From JAVBLP01 sp052034625 (GTDB lineage Bacteria; Elusimicrobiota; Endomicrobiia; Endomicrobiales; Endomicrobiaceae): a stretch of 64,000 bases of DNA. A model generated the notes under the pieces. That model had not been told where the DNA came from. It saw only the letters and a program-made list of their open reading frames with translations, and made no database searches. A program made the position numbers and the translations under genes. The first letter of the stretch is position 1. Every line of letters begins with the position of its first letter. Shown piece after piece: positions 26,395-34,254 of the stretch. The stretch lies in assembly GCA_052034625.1 (NCBI GenBank), contig JBPOII010000004.1, positions 1 to 64,000 on the forward strand. The letters run 5' to 3'.

Positions 26395-27027
26395 ATGGTA
26401 AAAGTAAAAAAAATTATTTCAGGACGGATTGAAGCTAATTGTTATATTGTTTATGATACTGACACTAAAAAAGCAGCAATTATAGATCCGGGCGAAGATG
26501 GCGAAAAGATAATAAGAGAGATAGAAAACGGCGGCTTTATCCCTGAAATGCTTATCAATACCCACGGACATTATGATCATGTTCTTTCAGATGAGCTCAT
26601 AAGAAAGAAATTCAATATTCCGCTTGCCGCACATAAATACGAAGTTGATATGCTTGCTGATCCTTATCGTAATGCTTCGGCGATGTTCGGTACACCTGAA
26701 TCCATAACGGCTCCGGAAATACAACTTACAGACGGGCAAAAAGTAAAATTGTCCTTTACTGAATTTACAGTTATACATACTCCCGGCCATACAAAAGGCG
26801 GAATATGCCTTGATTTCGGCAATTTTCTTATTACGGGGGATACTCTTTTTGCAGGAACGATAGGAAGGACGGATTTTCCAGGAAGCAGTTATGAAGAGAT
26901 GATGAACTCTCTTGAAAAAATAAAAAAATTGGATCCCGAGATAATAATTTATCCTGGACACGGAAGCTCTACAACTCTTGCTAACGAACTTCGCCACAAT
27001 CCATTTTTAAACGGCAATTATGATTGA
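26395..27027 (+). CDS. MBL-fold hydrolase, glyoxalase II-like
   Basis: A metallo-beta-lactamase fold protein of 210 residues with the full zinc motif THGHYDH (H57, H59, D61, H62), the HTPGHTKGG segment with the next His, the GDTLFAGTIGRTDFPG Asp ligand region and the late YPGHG. The shortened GloB-like form is common in anaerobes as a hydroxyacylglutathione hydrolase-like or generic thioesterase enzyme; no glutathione genes are near. It starts one base after pgpA and overlaps the xer gene by 8 bases. Substrate unknown. Confidence 0.85.
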   Translation: MVKVKKIISGRIEANCYIVYDTDTKKAAIIDPGEDGEKIIREIENGGFIPEMLINTHGHYDHVLSDELIRKKFNIPLAAHKYEVDMLADPYRNASAMFGTPESITAPEIQLTDGQKVKLSFTEFTVIHTPGHTKGGICLDFGNFLITGDTLFAGTIGRTDFPGSSYEEMMNSLEKIKKLDPEIIIYPGHGSSTTLANELRHNPFLNGNYD

Positions 27028-27904
27028 TCCTAAAAAAATTTTAAATGATTTTATAGCCTATATCTCAATAGAAAAAGGGCTGTCAAAAAATACAGCGCTG
27101 GCATATAGATCCGATATATCAAAATTTTTAAAATTTGCAAAAAAGAAAGAAATGCCCATAGAAGAATTTCAGCATCAAGATATAACTGATTTTCTTTGGG
27201 AAGCAAAAATGAAAGGACTTAAGCCCACTTCCGTTTATCGTATAATAGAATCGCTCCGTCAGTTCTACAAATATCTTACGGCAGAAGAAATAATAGAAAA
27301 CAATCCTACTTCATATATAGCCGCGCCAAAAATACCGGAAACGCTTCCGGATATGCTCTCATTTGATGAAGTCGAGCGTCTTCTTAACTCAATAGATTCT
27401 TCAGATGAGATGAATATAAGGAACCGCGCTATGCTTGAGCTTCTATATGCTACGGGACTAAGGGTTTCAGAGCTTATTAATCTGACATTTTCAGATATTG
27501 ATATAAATAAAGGTTTTTTACGTGTTATAGGTAAAGGTTCAAAGGAAAGACTTATACCTTTCGGTGAAAAGGCAAAGAATTTTATTAATATTTATCTAAA
27601 TAAAAGAAAACCGTACGTAGAACTTAAGGAAAATATTTTTATATCGCGTCTTGGTAAAAAACTTTCACGAGTTGAATTCTGGAGACAGTTAAAAAATATA
27701 GCAAAGAAAGCAGGGATAAATAAAAATATTACGCCGCACACTTTAAGACATTCTTTTGCAAGCCATTTACTTGCAGGCGGTGCGGATATAAGGTTTGTTC
27801 AAGAAATGCTAGGGCATAGTTCTATATCAACGACACAGATATATACACATCTTGATAAAGATAAATTAAAACAGAATCATAAGAAATTCCATCCCAGAGG
27901 ATAA
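27020..27904 (+). CDS. xerD: Tyrosine recombinase XerC/XerD
   Basis: A protein of 294 residues with the SAM-like N-terminal core-binding domain (1-105) and the catalytic domain holding the full set R148 (GLRVSEL), K172, H240 and R243 (HTLRHSF), H266 (LGHSS) and Y275 (IYTH). Length, sequence and location support a housekeeping Xer that resolves chromosome dimers at dif with FtsK, encoded in the same run. The family has C and D forms; the D label is a preference, and a single-Xer system is possible. No dif site was recognised here. The start overlaps the preceding gene. Confidence 0.9.
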   Translation: MIDPKKILNDFIAYISIEKGLSKNTALAYRSDISKFLKFAKKKEMPIEEFQHQDITDFLWEAKMKGLKPTSVYRIIESLRQFYKYLTAEEIIENNPTSYIAAPKIPETLPDMLSFDEVERLLNSIDSSDEMNIRNRAMLELLYATGLRVSELINLTFSDIDINKGFLRVIGKGSKERLIPFGEKAKNFINIYLNKRKPYVELKENIFISRLGKKLSRVEFWRQLKNIAKKAGINKNITPHTLRHSFASHLLAGGADIRFVQEMLGHSSISTTQIYTHLDKDKLKQNHKKFHPRG

Positions 27905-27912
27905 AATAATCA

Positions 27913-27941
27913 TTGTAAAAACATTGCATTTTTTATAAAAT
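27913..27941 (+). promoter_or_regulatory. Candidate nadC promoter giving an almost leaderless mRNA
   Basis: TTGTAA (27913-27918) and TAAAAT (27936-27941) are 17 bp apart. Only 9 nt separate the -10 box from the nadC ATG, and no SD is present. Confidence 0.5.
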
Positions 27942-27950
27942 CTAAAAACT

Positions 27951-28793
27951 ATGGATATACAAAAAATAATTGACTCAGCATTAGAAGAAGACGGCGTTTT
28001 TAATGACATTACCACAAAAGAATTTATCCCTAAAGATAAAAGAGCTACAGCAGTTCTGATAGCAAATAAACCCGGGGTGCTATGCGGTATAGATATTTTT
28101 ACGCAAGTCTTTAAAACTATAGACAAAAGATGTGTGGTAAAAACTAAAAAGAAAGATTCTTCTTATATAAAAAAAGGTGATCACATACTTAAGATATCCG
28201 GTCCGGCACAGGCTATTTTATCAGGAGAGAGAACAGCATTGAACTTTTTACAGCATTTATCTGGAATAGCTACGCTTACCAATGAATTCGTTAAAGATGT
28301 TAAAAACGGCAAAACGAAAATTTACGATACAAGGAAAACACTTCCGGGTTATAGAAAACTTGCAAAATATGCGGTAAGATGCGGAGGCGGTACAAATCAT
28401 AGAATGGGACTTTCTGATATGGTACTTCTCAAAGACAATCATATAAGTCTTTCCAATAATCTTACTGAGAAAATTCAGAACTTCAGAAAGAAATATAAAA
28501 ATATTCCTGTAGAAGTTGAATGTGAAAATATAGTTCAAGTAGGACGTGCGCTTAATGCTCAAGCCGATATAATAATGCTTGATAATACAAGTTTTTCCAA
28601 TACAAAGAAAATGGTGCAATTGATAAGAAAAAATTCTACTAAAGCATATAAGCCTGAAATTGAGATCTCGGGCGGAATCAATCCAAAGACTGCTAAAAAA
28701 TTTGCAAGTCTCGGCATTGATAGAATATCCATAGGAATGATAACTCATTCTTCTCGCGCGCTGGATATAACCTTGGAAATATTCATAAAATAA
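27951..28793 (+). CDS. nadC: Nicotinate-nucleotide pyrophosphorylase (carboxylating)
   Basis: A full-length QPRTase of 280 residues. Recognised blocks are ALEEDGVFNDITTKEFIP at the start, SGERTALNFLQHLSGIATLT, YDTRKTLPGYRKLAKYAVRCGGG (phosphoribosyl and quinolinate binding), VEVECENI and the ISGGINPKTAKKFASLGIDRISIG phosphate site. It makes nicotinate mononucleotide from quinolinate and PRPP. nadA and nadB are not in the window. A promoter immediately before the ATG suggests an internal transcription start; birA follows after one base. Confidence 0.96.
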   Translation: MDIQKIIDSALEEDGVFNDITTKEFIPKDKRATAVLIANKPGVLCGIDIFTQVFKTIDKRCVVKTKKKDSSYIKKGDHILKISGPAQAILSGERTALNFLQHLSGIATLTNEFVKDVKNGKTKIYDTRKTLPGYRKLAKYAVRCGGGTNHRMGLSDMVLLKDNHISLSNNLTEKIQNFRKKYKNIPVEVECENIVQVGRALNAQADIIMLDNTSFSNTKKMVQLIRKNSTKAYKPEIEISGGINPKTAKKFASLGIDRISIGMITHSSRALDITLEIFIK

Positions 28794-28794
28794 A

Positions 28795-29736
28795 ATGCAT
28801 ATCTTAGAAGTACTTTCAGAGAAAGTATATATTTCAGGCAATGAAATAGGAGAGCGGCTTGGCATTTCAAGGGCCGCTGTACATAAACAGATAAAAACCC
28901 TCAAAAACAAAGGATATATCGTTCACTCATCATCTAAAGGCTATAAACTTATAAAAAGTTCAGATATGATAAATGCAAATGATATACTTTCAAAACTTAA
29001 TCCTGACACTTCCGTTTGTACTGTAATAAAACATTATAATTCTATTGAATCGACACAATTAAAACTCAAACTTCTTGCAGAAACAGGGAGTCCTGAAGGT
29101 ACTGTCGTTTTTGCCGATGAACAAAGCGGTGCTTATGGCAGAATGAAAAGAAAGTGGAGTTCAGAAAAAGGTGGGCTATGGTTTTCTATGCTTTTAAAGC
29201 CGCATATTCGTCCTGATGAAACACCAAAGATCGCACTTCTGATAAGCATAGCTTTAAGGCGCATTTTATTAAATAGCTACGGTATTAAAACGAATATAAA
29301 ATGGCCTAATGATATTCTATACAATGACAAAAAGATGTGCGGAATAATAATTGAGATGTCTGCCGAACAGGATATCGTAAATTGGGTTGCCGCCGGAATA
29401 GGTGTAAATATAAATAATCCTATTCCAAAACAGCTTAAGACAGAAACAACAGTTTTAAAAGATATACTCGGTAAAAAAGTGAATTTATCTGCCTTTACCG
29501 TTTTTTTCTTTAATGAATTTCAAAAAATTTATGATGAGTTTCAAAACTCCGGTTTTAGCAGATTTGTGGAAGAGTTTAATCAAAATACAGCATATAAAGG
29601 TTTAGATATAAAAATATATGACGGATATGATATAATATCAGGTATAAATGAAGGTATAAATGAAAACGGACATTTAAAGATAAGAACCGGAAATAATATT
29701 AAAAATATAATATCGGGTACTCTCAGGAGGAATTAA
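28795..29736 (+). CDS. birA: Bifunctional biotin ligase/biotin-responsive repressor
   Basis: A protein of 313 residues with an N-terminal winged HTH (about 1-58: ISGNEIGERLGISRAAVHKQIKTLKNKGY), the ligase core with SIESTQLK, AYGRMKRKWSSEKGGLWFS (biotinyl-AMP loop), KWPNDILYNDKKMCGI and a C-terminal SH3-like domain. It activates biotin and attaches it to the AccB lysine, and the HTH suggests regulation of biotin genes, none of which are visible. accB is in the same gene run. It starts one base after nadC, so translation is coupled. Confidence 0.93.
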   Translation: MHILEVLSEKVYISGNEIGERLGISRAAVHKQIKTLKNKGYIVHSSSKGYKLIKSSDMINANDILSKLNPDTSVCTVIKHYNSIESTQLKLKLLAETGSPEGTVVFADEQSGAYGRMKRKWSSEKGGLWFSMLLKPHIRPDETPKIALLISIALRRILLNSYGIKTNIKWPNDILYNDKKMCGIIIEMSAEQDIVNWVAAGIGVNINNPIPKQLKTETTVLKDILGKKVNLSAFTVFFFNEFQKIYDEFQNSGFSRFVEEFNQNTAYKGLDIKIYDGYDIISGINEGINENGHLKIRTGNNIKNIISGTLRRN

Positions 29737-29737
29737 A

Positions 29738-30394
29738 GTGTCAGAAAAAGTATTTAATGAGCTTGTAAAAGAAAGAAGCAGTATTTTGCTTGACATCATA
29801 AAACAGCGCAGGAGTGTAAGAAAATTCAGCCCTGAACCTGTTAAAAGCGAGGATATTAAAAAGATAATAGAAGCTGCTTCAATGGCTCCTTCAGCAACAA
29901 ATAGCCAAAATTGGCGTTTTATCGCTATACAGTCAGAAGAAATGAGAAAAGCTCTTGTAAAGGCTATAGAAGAACAGATCAAAGAGTATTCAGAACTTAT
30001 AACTTCAAAAAGAGCTTATAATGAATTTAATGCTTATGCCAGATTCTTTACTTTCTTTGCCAGTGCTCCGCTTGTTCTTGCAGTTGTAAAAACTCCTTAT
30101 ACCTCTTTTAGCGTGAGAATAATGAAGCGTTATGGTATATCCCCTGAAGCTTTGGAAGCTGCCGATACACAGGGGCCTGCGGCAGCTATACAGAATATAC
30201 TGCTTGCATCACATGCTTTAGGCTATGGCGCATGTTGGATGACAGGACCATTGATAGCAAAATCAAAACTTGAAGAGGTTTTGAAGATAGAGTCTCCGGA
30301 CAGCCTAATGGCATTGATCCCGATAGGAAAGACTGAAACCCAGCCTGCAGTACCTAAAAGAAAACCCATGGAGGAAATTTTTGAAATTATATAA
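29738..30394 (+). CDS. Nitroreductase family protein
   Basis: An FMN-type fold of 218 residues. IIKQRRSVRKFSPEPVKSED and AASMAPSATNSQNWRFIAI are the classic N-terminal FMN-binding blocks, and AAIQNILLASHALGYGACWM with LEEVLKIESPDSLMALIPIG are the C-terminal ones. Members reduce nitro compounds, quinones or flavins with NAD(P)H; the substrate cannot be told. The start is a GTG with a strong AGGAGG. It overlaps the next frame by about 14 bases. Confidence 0.88.
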   Translation: MSEKVFNELVKERSSILLDIIKQRRSVRKFSPEPVKSEDIKKIIEAASMAPSATNSQNWRFIAIQSEEMRKALVKAIEEQIKEYSELITSKRAYNEFNAYARFFTFFASAPLVLAVVKTPYTSFSVRIMKRYGISPEALEAADTQGPAAAIQNILLASHALGYGACWMTGPLIAKSKLEEVLKIESPDSLMALIPIGKTETQPAVPKRKPMEEIFEII

Positions 30395-30929
30395 AATTAA
30401 TAAAATGAAAAAACTTTTATTTTTTATATTGATTTTTATGTTTTCTGTTTCTTTTTCCGCTGTTGCACAGGAAAAAACAATTATTCTTTCTTCGCCGGAA
30501 GAAATAGAACAGTTTAAAAAGTATATTAAAAAGAATACGTTTTCTATTGAAGATAATACTGCAGTTGAAAACTCTTCTGTTACGGTCTCATCTACTACTT
30601 TAATCCAAAAGTATGAGGCTGAGAGTTCGTGCAGTACAGTCCAAGCTGTTAATATTGAAGCTCCTGACATTGAGACTTCATCTTCTTCAAAAAAAGATAT
30701 TCAGATTCAGCCTGTTTCAGAATCTTCTGATACTATAATTAAAAATATTTCCGATGATAAAACTCAATCGCAGCCTGTTAATCTTACACCTGCTGCTCCT
30801 GCAGGAGTTTTTATATTACGTTCAAAAGATGAGATAAAGGCTTTTAATGAAAGAATGAGTGCATTAGGAGCAGAAGTATATGAGATCAACACAAGTACAG
30901 ATAGTGAGCCTGAACCCCAAAAAAAATAA
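30381..30929 (+). CDS. Secreted or periplasmic protein of unknown function with duplicated terminal motif
   Basis: 182 residues, not recognised. A signal peptide is clear if translation starts at the second ATG (30405: MKKLLFFILIFMFSVSFSAVAQ). The mature protein is a Ser/Thr/Val-rich low-complexity linker between two similar units, IILSSPEEIEQFKKYIKK near the start and FILRSKDEIKAFNERMSALG near the end. This suggests two copies of a small helical or binding motif. It lies 9 bp before a lipoprotein with an NlpC/P60 domain and may act with it in the envelope. Both starts lie in or next to the nitroreductase end, so it is coupled. Confidence 0.6.
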   Translation: MKLYKINKMKKLLFFILIFMFSVSFSAVAQEKTIILSSPEEIEQFKKYIKKNTFSIEDNTAVENSSVTVSSTTLIQKYEAESSCSTVQAVNIEAPDIETSSSSKKDIQIQPVSESSDTIIKNISDDKTQSQPVNLTPAAPAGVFILRSKDEIKAFNERMSALGAEVYEINTSTDSEPEPQKK

Positions 30930-30938
30930 GAGAGAAAG

Positions 30939-32348
30939 ATGAAAAGAATATATATATTGTTTTTACTTTCACTAATTACTGTTTTTTCTGCTTGCTCTTC
31001 AAAAAACCATTCAGATATAAAAAAGCAGTTTTCAATGGACGATAGCAAAGAATCCAAAGAGATACGAATTTGTCCTGCACCTACCGCTTTTCAGGATGTA
31101 GCAAGAATCATGAAAAGTCCAGGGTATTGGATATCAAAAATCCAGAATCCGGATAAAATTATTCTTTCAAAAAAAGAGATTGAAGCACTGAATGCAAAAA
31201 CTACGGGCAGAAGTATATATATTAATGACATCCAGTATTTCAGATCAAGATATTACAGAAGAAATGCCGCTAAGCAGCATAAAAGAATGGTAAATATATT
31301 TTCTCGTTATTATGACGGTTTTTCAAAGAACACCATTGGCGTACAATATTTTGCTGATATGGAAAAGAATATAGATTATACACAGTTTGACTCAACGGTA
31401 ACAGTAAAGTTTGCTATGACTGTAAGTTATTCTGAATTAAGAGCTCTTCCTTCTTTTGAACCGCTTTTTTCTTCCCTCGACACATTAGATTTAGACAGAA
31501 TGCAGGTAACCCAACTGGATCTTGCTTCTCCTCTTGCTATCTTGTACAGTACCAAAGACGGAGAATGGTATTATGTGGTTTCAGAAATTGCAGAAGGCTG
31601 GATACATAAAGATTCAATAGCTTTTTGCTCGCAGAATGTTATAAAGGATTATAAAAAATGGGATCGCCTTGCGGTTACAATATCGCCTAATTCCGATATT
31701 TTCAAAAATGCCGATATGACAGACTTCTTTGATTATGTAAAAATGGGTACTGCTTTGCCGATAGCAAATATCAACGGCGAGATCGCTGAAATAAGGATAC
31801 CCTATGCTAAAAAAGATCAAAATCTTGGTTTTATGAAAGCTTATATAAGCATATCGGATATTTCCATAGGATATATGAAATATACGCAGAGAAATGTAAT
31901 AAATCAGGCTTTTAAACATATGAACTCTCCATATGGCTGGGGCGGTATGAACGGAGAGCAGGATTGTTCAAGTTTTATAAGACAGATATTTGCATGTTTT
32001 GGGATAACTTTGCCAAGAAATTCTACCGGACAGATACAGAACGGCACATTTGCCGCAAGCTTTGAGAAAAATGAACCTGAACATTTAAGAGCGCAGAGAA
32101 TAATTAAAACCGGTGTTCCGGGCATATCTCTTATATATTTTCCGGGACATATAATGTTATATGTCGGCAGTGAGAACAATAAACCTTATATAATACATTC
32201 GATCTGGGGATATGGCGATGATACGGATGAAAGCGAATCTAAAACCTATCTTATAAACAGAGTAGCAATAACTACTATGAGTGTAGGTGAAGACTCAAAA
32301 AAAGGTTCTCTTTTACAGAGAACAACTCTTATGAAAACCATGAAATGA
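30939..32348 (+). CDS. Lipoprotein with SH3 and NlpC/P60 peptidase domains
   Basis: A protein of 469 residues with a lipoprotein signal ending in the lipobox VFSAC (C19). A middle region (about 160-300) fits bacterial SH3b-type domains. The C-terminal NlpC/P60 cysteine peptidase has QDCSSF with C343 and PGHIMLYVG with H404, then a polar residue region HSIWGYG. The arrangement resembles gamma-D-glutamyl-diaminopimelate endopeptidases of the dipeptidyl-peptidase VI type, so it likely cleaves peptidoglycan stems in the periplasm, anchored by lipid. SD GAGAGAAAG precedes the ATG. Confidence 0.85.
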   Translation: MKRIYILFLLSLITVFSACSSKNHSDIKKQFSMDDSKESKEIRICPAPTAFQDVARIMKSPGYWISKIQNPDKIILSKKEIEALNAKTTGRSIYINDIQYFRSRYYRRNAAKQHKRMVNIFSRYYDGFSKNTIGVQYFADMEKNIDYTQFDSTVTVKFAMTVSYSELRALPSFEPLFSSLDTLDLDRMQVTQLDLASPLAILYSTKDGEWYYVVSEIAEGWIHKDSIAFCSQNVIKDYKKWDRLAVTISPNSDIFKNADMTDFFDYVKMGTALPIANINGEIAEIRIPYAKKDQNLGFMKAYISISDISIGYMKYTQRNVINQAFKHMNSPYGWGGMNGEQDCSSFIRQIFACFGITLPRNSTGQIQNGTFAASFEKNEPEHLRAQRIIKTGVPGISLIYFPGHIMLYVGSENNKPYIIHSIWGYGDDTDESESKTYLINRVAITTMSVGEDSKKGSLLQRTTLMKTMK

Positions 32349-32367
32349 ATCAGGATAAAAAATAAAA

Positions 32368-32559
32368 ATGGATTTTTTAAGAAAACTTAAACTTATTCTT
32401 TATTTTATAGCGATGGTATCAGTTTTGATACTAGGTTGGCTTGCTGAAAAGACAGGAGATAAAACAAAAATGATGCTGATAGCACTTGCTGTGCTTTTTG
32501 TCTGCATTTGTATTTTTAAATTAGCAAAAAAATATTTTAAGAATGAAAAAGAGGTATAA
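32368..32559 (+). CDS. Small membrane protein (63 aa)
   Basis: Unknown. Two hydrophobic segments (about 8-25 and 33-51) flank a short GWLAEKTGDKTK loop, and the C-terminus is basic. No family recognised. It is the first of three consecutive tiny membrane-protein genes in the same direction, between the NlpC/P60 lipoprotein and ybaB. The spacing (19 bp before, 3 bp after) makes an operon likely, but SD is poor. Confidence 0.5.
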   Translation: MDFLRKLKLILYFIAMVSVLILGWLAEKTGDKTKMMLIALAVLFVCICIFKLAKKYFKNEKEV

Positions 32560-32562
32560 AAT

Positions 32563-32781
32563 ATGACAAGTCAGATTAAAATCTTCTTTCTAGTGCTTTT
32601 TATCATTAATGTTATTGCAGGGTTCTCCGTTTCACTTTTCTATAATATCTTGGCAGGAATAATAGCTTTTGCTCTGCTTCTTTTACTAAATGCTGTCGGC
32701 TATGCTATAATCTTAAAAATGTCAAAAATAACGCAAAGGAAAGACAATGCAGAAACAGGAAATAATACCCAACCAAAGTAA
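32563..32781 (+). CDS. Small membrane protein (72 aa)
   Basis: Unknown. About two hydrophobic segments (IKIFFLVLFIINVIAGFSVS and IIAFALLLLLNAVGYAIIL) followed by a polar, basic C-terminus. It starts 3 bp after the previous small gene and overlaps the next by 35 bases in another frame, which suggests translational coupling. The size and context recall AtpI-like or lipid-associated accessory proteins, but no motif supports that. Confidence 0.45.
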   Translation: MTSQIKIFFLVLFIINVIAGFSVSLFYNILAGIIAFALLLLLNAVGYAIILKMSKITQRKDNAETGNNTQPK

Positions 32782-32971
32782 AAAAGCCGTATGGTATAAG
32801 TATATGTTCTTAATCTCCACGATTTGTGGTGTTATGGGCATATATATACTCTATAAAGGCTTTTCTGCGGTCTTAGCATGGATATTGATCGGTATTTGGG
32901 CTTTTCTTGCGATTGTTGTAAGAATTCTTATTATAAGAGATAAAAATTTTATTAAAAATAAAAAAATATAA
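32747..32971 (+). CDS. Small membrane protein (74 aa)
   Basis: Unknown. A short hydrophilic N-terminus (MQKQEIIPNQSKKAVWYKYM) is followed by two hydrophobic segments and a basic tail. It overlaps the previous frame by 35 bases, so its start may be internal; no other start is available. It precedes ybaB by 12 bp. Reality is supported by the shared topology of three consecutive frames rather than homology. Confidence 0.45.
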   Translation: MQKQEIIPNQSKKAVWYKYMFLISTICGVMGIYILYKGFSAVLAWILIGIWAFLAIVVRILIIRDKNFIKNKKI

Positions 32972-32983
32972 AGGAGATTTACT

Positions 32984-33280
32984 ATGGAATTGTTTAAAGC
33001 TGCCAAAGAAGCGATGTCTATGAGAAGCAAAATAAATGATATGGATAAAAAGCTTAAAGCTACTGTGCTTGATTATGAATTTGACGGTATAAAAATAAAA
33101 ATAAATGCAAAAACAGAGTTTTTAGCCATAGATTTGCCGGAAGATTTGTTGAAAGAGAAGAAGGAAAAGATAGAAAAAACACTTTTGAATGCGATACAGA
33201 AAGCCGCGGAAAAATCGCAGAAAGTTATGGCAGAAGAAGCCAAAGCAATTACCGCCGGAATGAAAATACCGGGAATGTAA
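32984..33280 (+). CDS. YbaB/EbfC family nucleoid-associated protein
   Basis: 98 residues with the YbaB layout: an N-terminal amphipathic helix with MRSKINDMDKKLKATVLDYEFDGIKIKINAKTEF, a beta hairpin, and a C-terminal helix with LEKTLLNAI-like spacing (KTLLNAIQKAAEKSQKVMAEEAKAI). The family dimerises and binds DNA; it often sits next to recR or dnaX, which are absent here. Start supported by SD AAGGAG. It ends the 17-kb co-oriented run, followed by a bidirectional terminator. Confidence 0.75.
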   Translation: MELFKAAKEAMSMRSKINDMDKKLKATVLDYEFDGIKIKINAKTEFLAIDLPEDLLKEKKEKIEKTLLNAIQKAAEKSQKVMAEEAKAITAGMKIPGM

Positions 33281-33284
33281 TAAA

Positions 33285-33352
33285 AATAATTACTAATTAC
33301 AAATGGCGGATTACGAATCAACGAGAACGACGGAACGACAATTACGAATAAA
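33285..33352. repeat. Short remnant of the dispersed intergenic repeat
   Basis: TAATTACTAATTACAAATGG, then ATTACGAATCAACG and ACAATTACGAATAAAAG, is the inverted form of the TTCGTAATT runs in the three large mosaics (1848-1875 and 46225-46262). Confidence 0.55.
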
Positions 33353-33392
33353 AGATAAAAGACAAAAAAACAGCTAATATTTACCAGTTAAA

Positions 33393-33422
33393 AAGACCTG
33401 CTCATAAATTAGAGCAGGTCTT
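33393..33422. terminator. Bidirectional terminator between ybaB and ogg
   Basis: The 11-bp inverted repeat AAGACCTGCTC (33393-33403) / GAGCAGGTCTT (33412-33422) has an 8-nt loop and A/T-rich flanks on both sides. It lies between convergent genes. Confidence 0.85.
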
Positions 33423-33441
33423 CAGTTTCATAATTAAACAA

Positions 33442-34140
33442 TTACTTGAAAATGCCGCCGGATTCTTTACACCAGAGTATCATATCCATATGAGACATTG
33501 GTATACCGATCTTTTCTGAAAATTTACGCATTTCTTCTTCTATCTTTATATAAATTTTAGGTGTCAGAGATGCCGGGATCTCTTTTATAGCGCCGAGAAT
33601 CTTCAGATTTTTAAGTATATGCCTGTCGAGTATGGCAAGCTCTTTTCCTATACCTATATTCCTTAGGAAATGTCCGGCTTCTTTATAGCCTATACCTTTA
33701 ATATTTTTTATTATCCATTCGCGCAATTCCAAAATATTGTCAAAAGATGCAAGTTTTTCTTTTATCTTCATCTTGCCGTTTACGGTAAAAAGTTTTCTTG
33801 CTTCAACAACATATTTTGCTTTATTATTTCTGAAACGCACCTTATTTATTTTTGCGGCTATCTCTTCGGCAGAAGCCGTAAATATCATATTTTCTCCGGC
33901 AAGCTCTTTTACGGCAACCCAACACGATACAGCTTTACTTTGTGGGGTAAAAAGGCAGAATACAAGCTCTGCAAAGATCTCTTCTTCGGAAGATTTTTTC
34001 CAAACTTCGTCAAAATGCTTCTCTCTTTTTTCAACGAGAGACCTGACTTTTTTCCAGAAATTCTTAAGTCCTTCTACGGTTTTGGAATTGTCCGTAGGCG
34101 TTTCAATAAAATCTATTTCTATAACGGGGTCTTTTTTCAT
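33442..34140 (-). CDS. 8-oxoguanine DNA glycosylase/AP lyase (Ogg2-type)
   Basis: 232 residues from the ATG at 34140. The frame is open further upstream, but that part overlaps the lexA promoter and is unlike the family. The helix-hairpin-helix GIGYKEAGHFLRNIG carries the catalytic Lys, and ILDRHIL carries the catalytic Asp; both are typical of the archaeal/Thermotoga OGG2 group. It removes oxidised guanine and nicks the site. A TATAAT (minus strand, 34148-34153) lies 7 nt before the ATG with no SD, suggesting a leaderless mRNA. It is divergent from the SOS operon and its promoter is within 50 bp of the candidate LexA box. Confidence 0.85.
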   Translation of the reverse strand: MKKDPVIEIDFIETPTDNSKTVEGLKNFWKKVRSLVEKREKHFDEVWKKSSEEEIFAELVFCLFTPQSKAVSCWVAVKELAGENMIFTASAEEIAAKINKVRFRNNKAKYVVEARKLFTVNGKMKIKEKLASFDNILELREWIIKNIKGIGYKEAGHFLRNIGIGKELAILDRHILKNLKILGAIKEIPASLTPKIYIKIEEEMRKFSEKIGIPMSHMDMILWCKESGGIFK

Positions 34141-34188
34141 AGACAATATTATATCAATTTTTATTAACAGAGAAATCATATAAAAGTA

Positions 34189-34218
34189 TTGACCGGTAGT
34201 ACAAATGTATGCTATATA
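34189..34218 (+). promoter_or_regulatory. lexA promoter with candidate LexA (SOS) box
   Basis: TTGACC (34189-34194) and TATATA (34213-34218) are 18 bp apart, with GTACA-AA-TGTATGC (34199-34212) in the spacer. The geometry and core TACA-WW-TGTATGC are the same as in the recA promoter (4261-4290). This implies autorepression by LexA. Confidence 0.75.
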
Positions 34219-34254
34219 TAATTTATGATGGAAAGCATAGAAAAGGAGACAGGC

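Noticed and set aside
27020..27904. Considered whether xer belongs to an integron or mobile element
   Set aside because: It has housekeeping XerC/D features and lies in a stable run with ftsK; no attachment site, cassette or repeat borders it.
33670..34183. Plus-strand frames of 148-165 residues opposite the ogg gene
   Set aside because: The minus strand encodes a recognisable glycosylase with its HhH motif; the plus-strand frames have no start signals or family features.
34225..34254. Upstream ATG extending lexA by ten residues
   Set aside because: The promoter -10 box ends at 34218, so transcription would begin near 34225; the ATG at 34255 has the SD and the family N-terminus.
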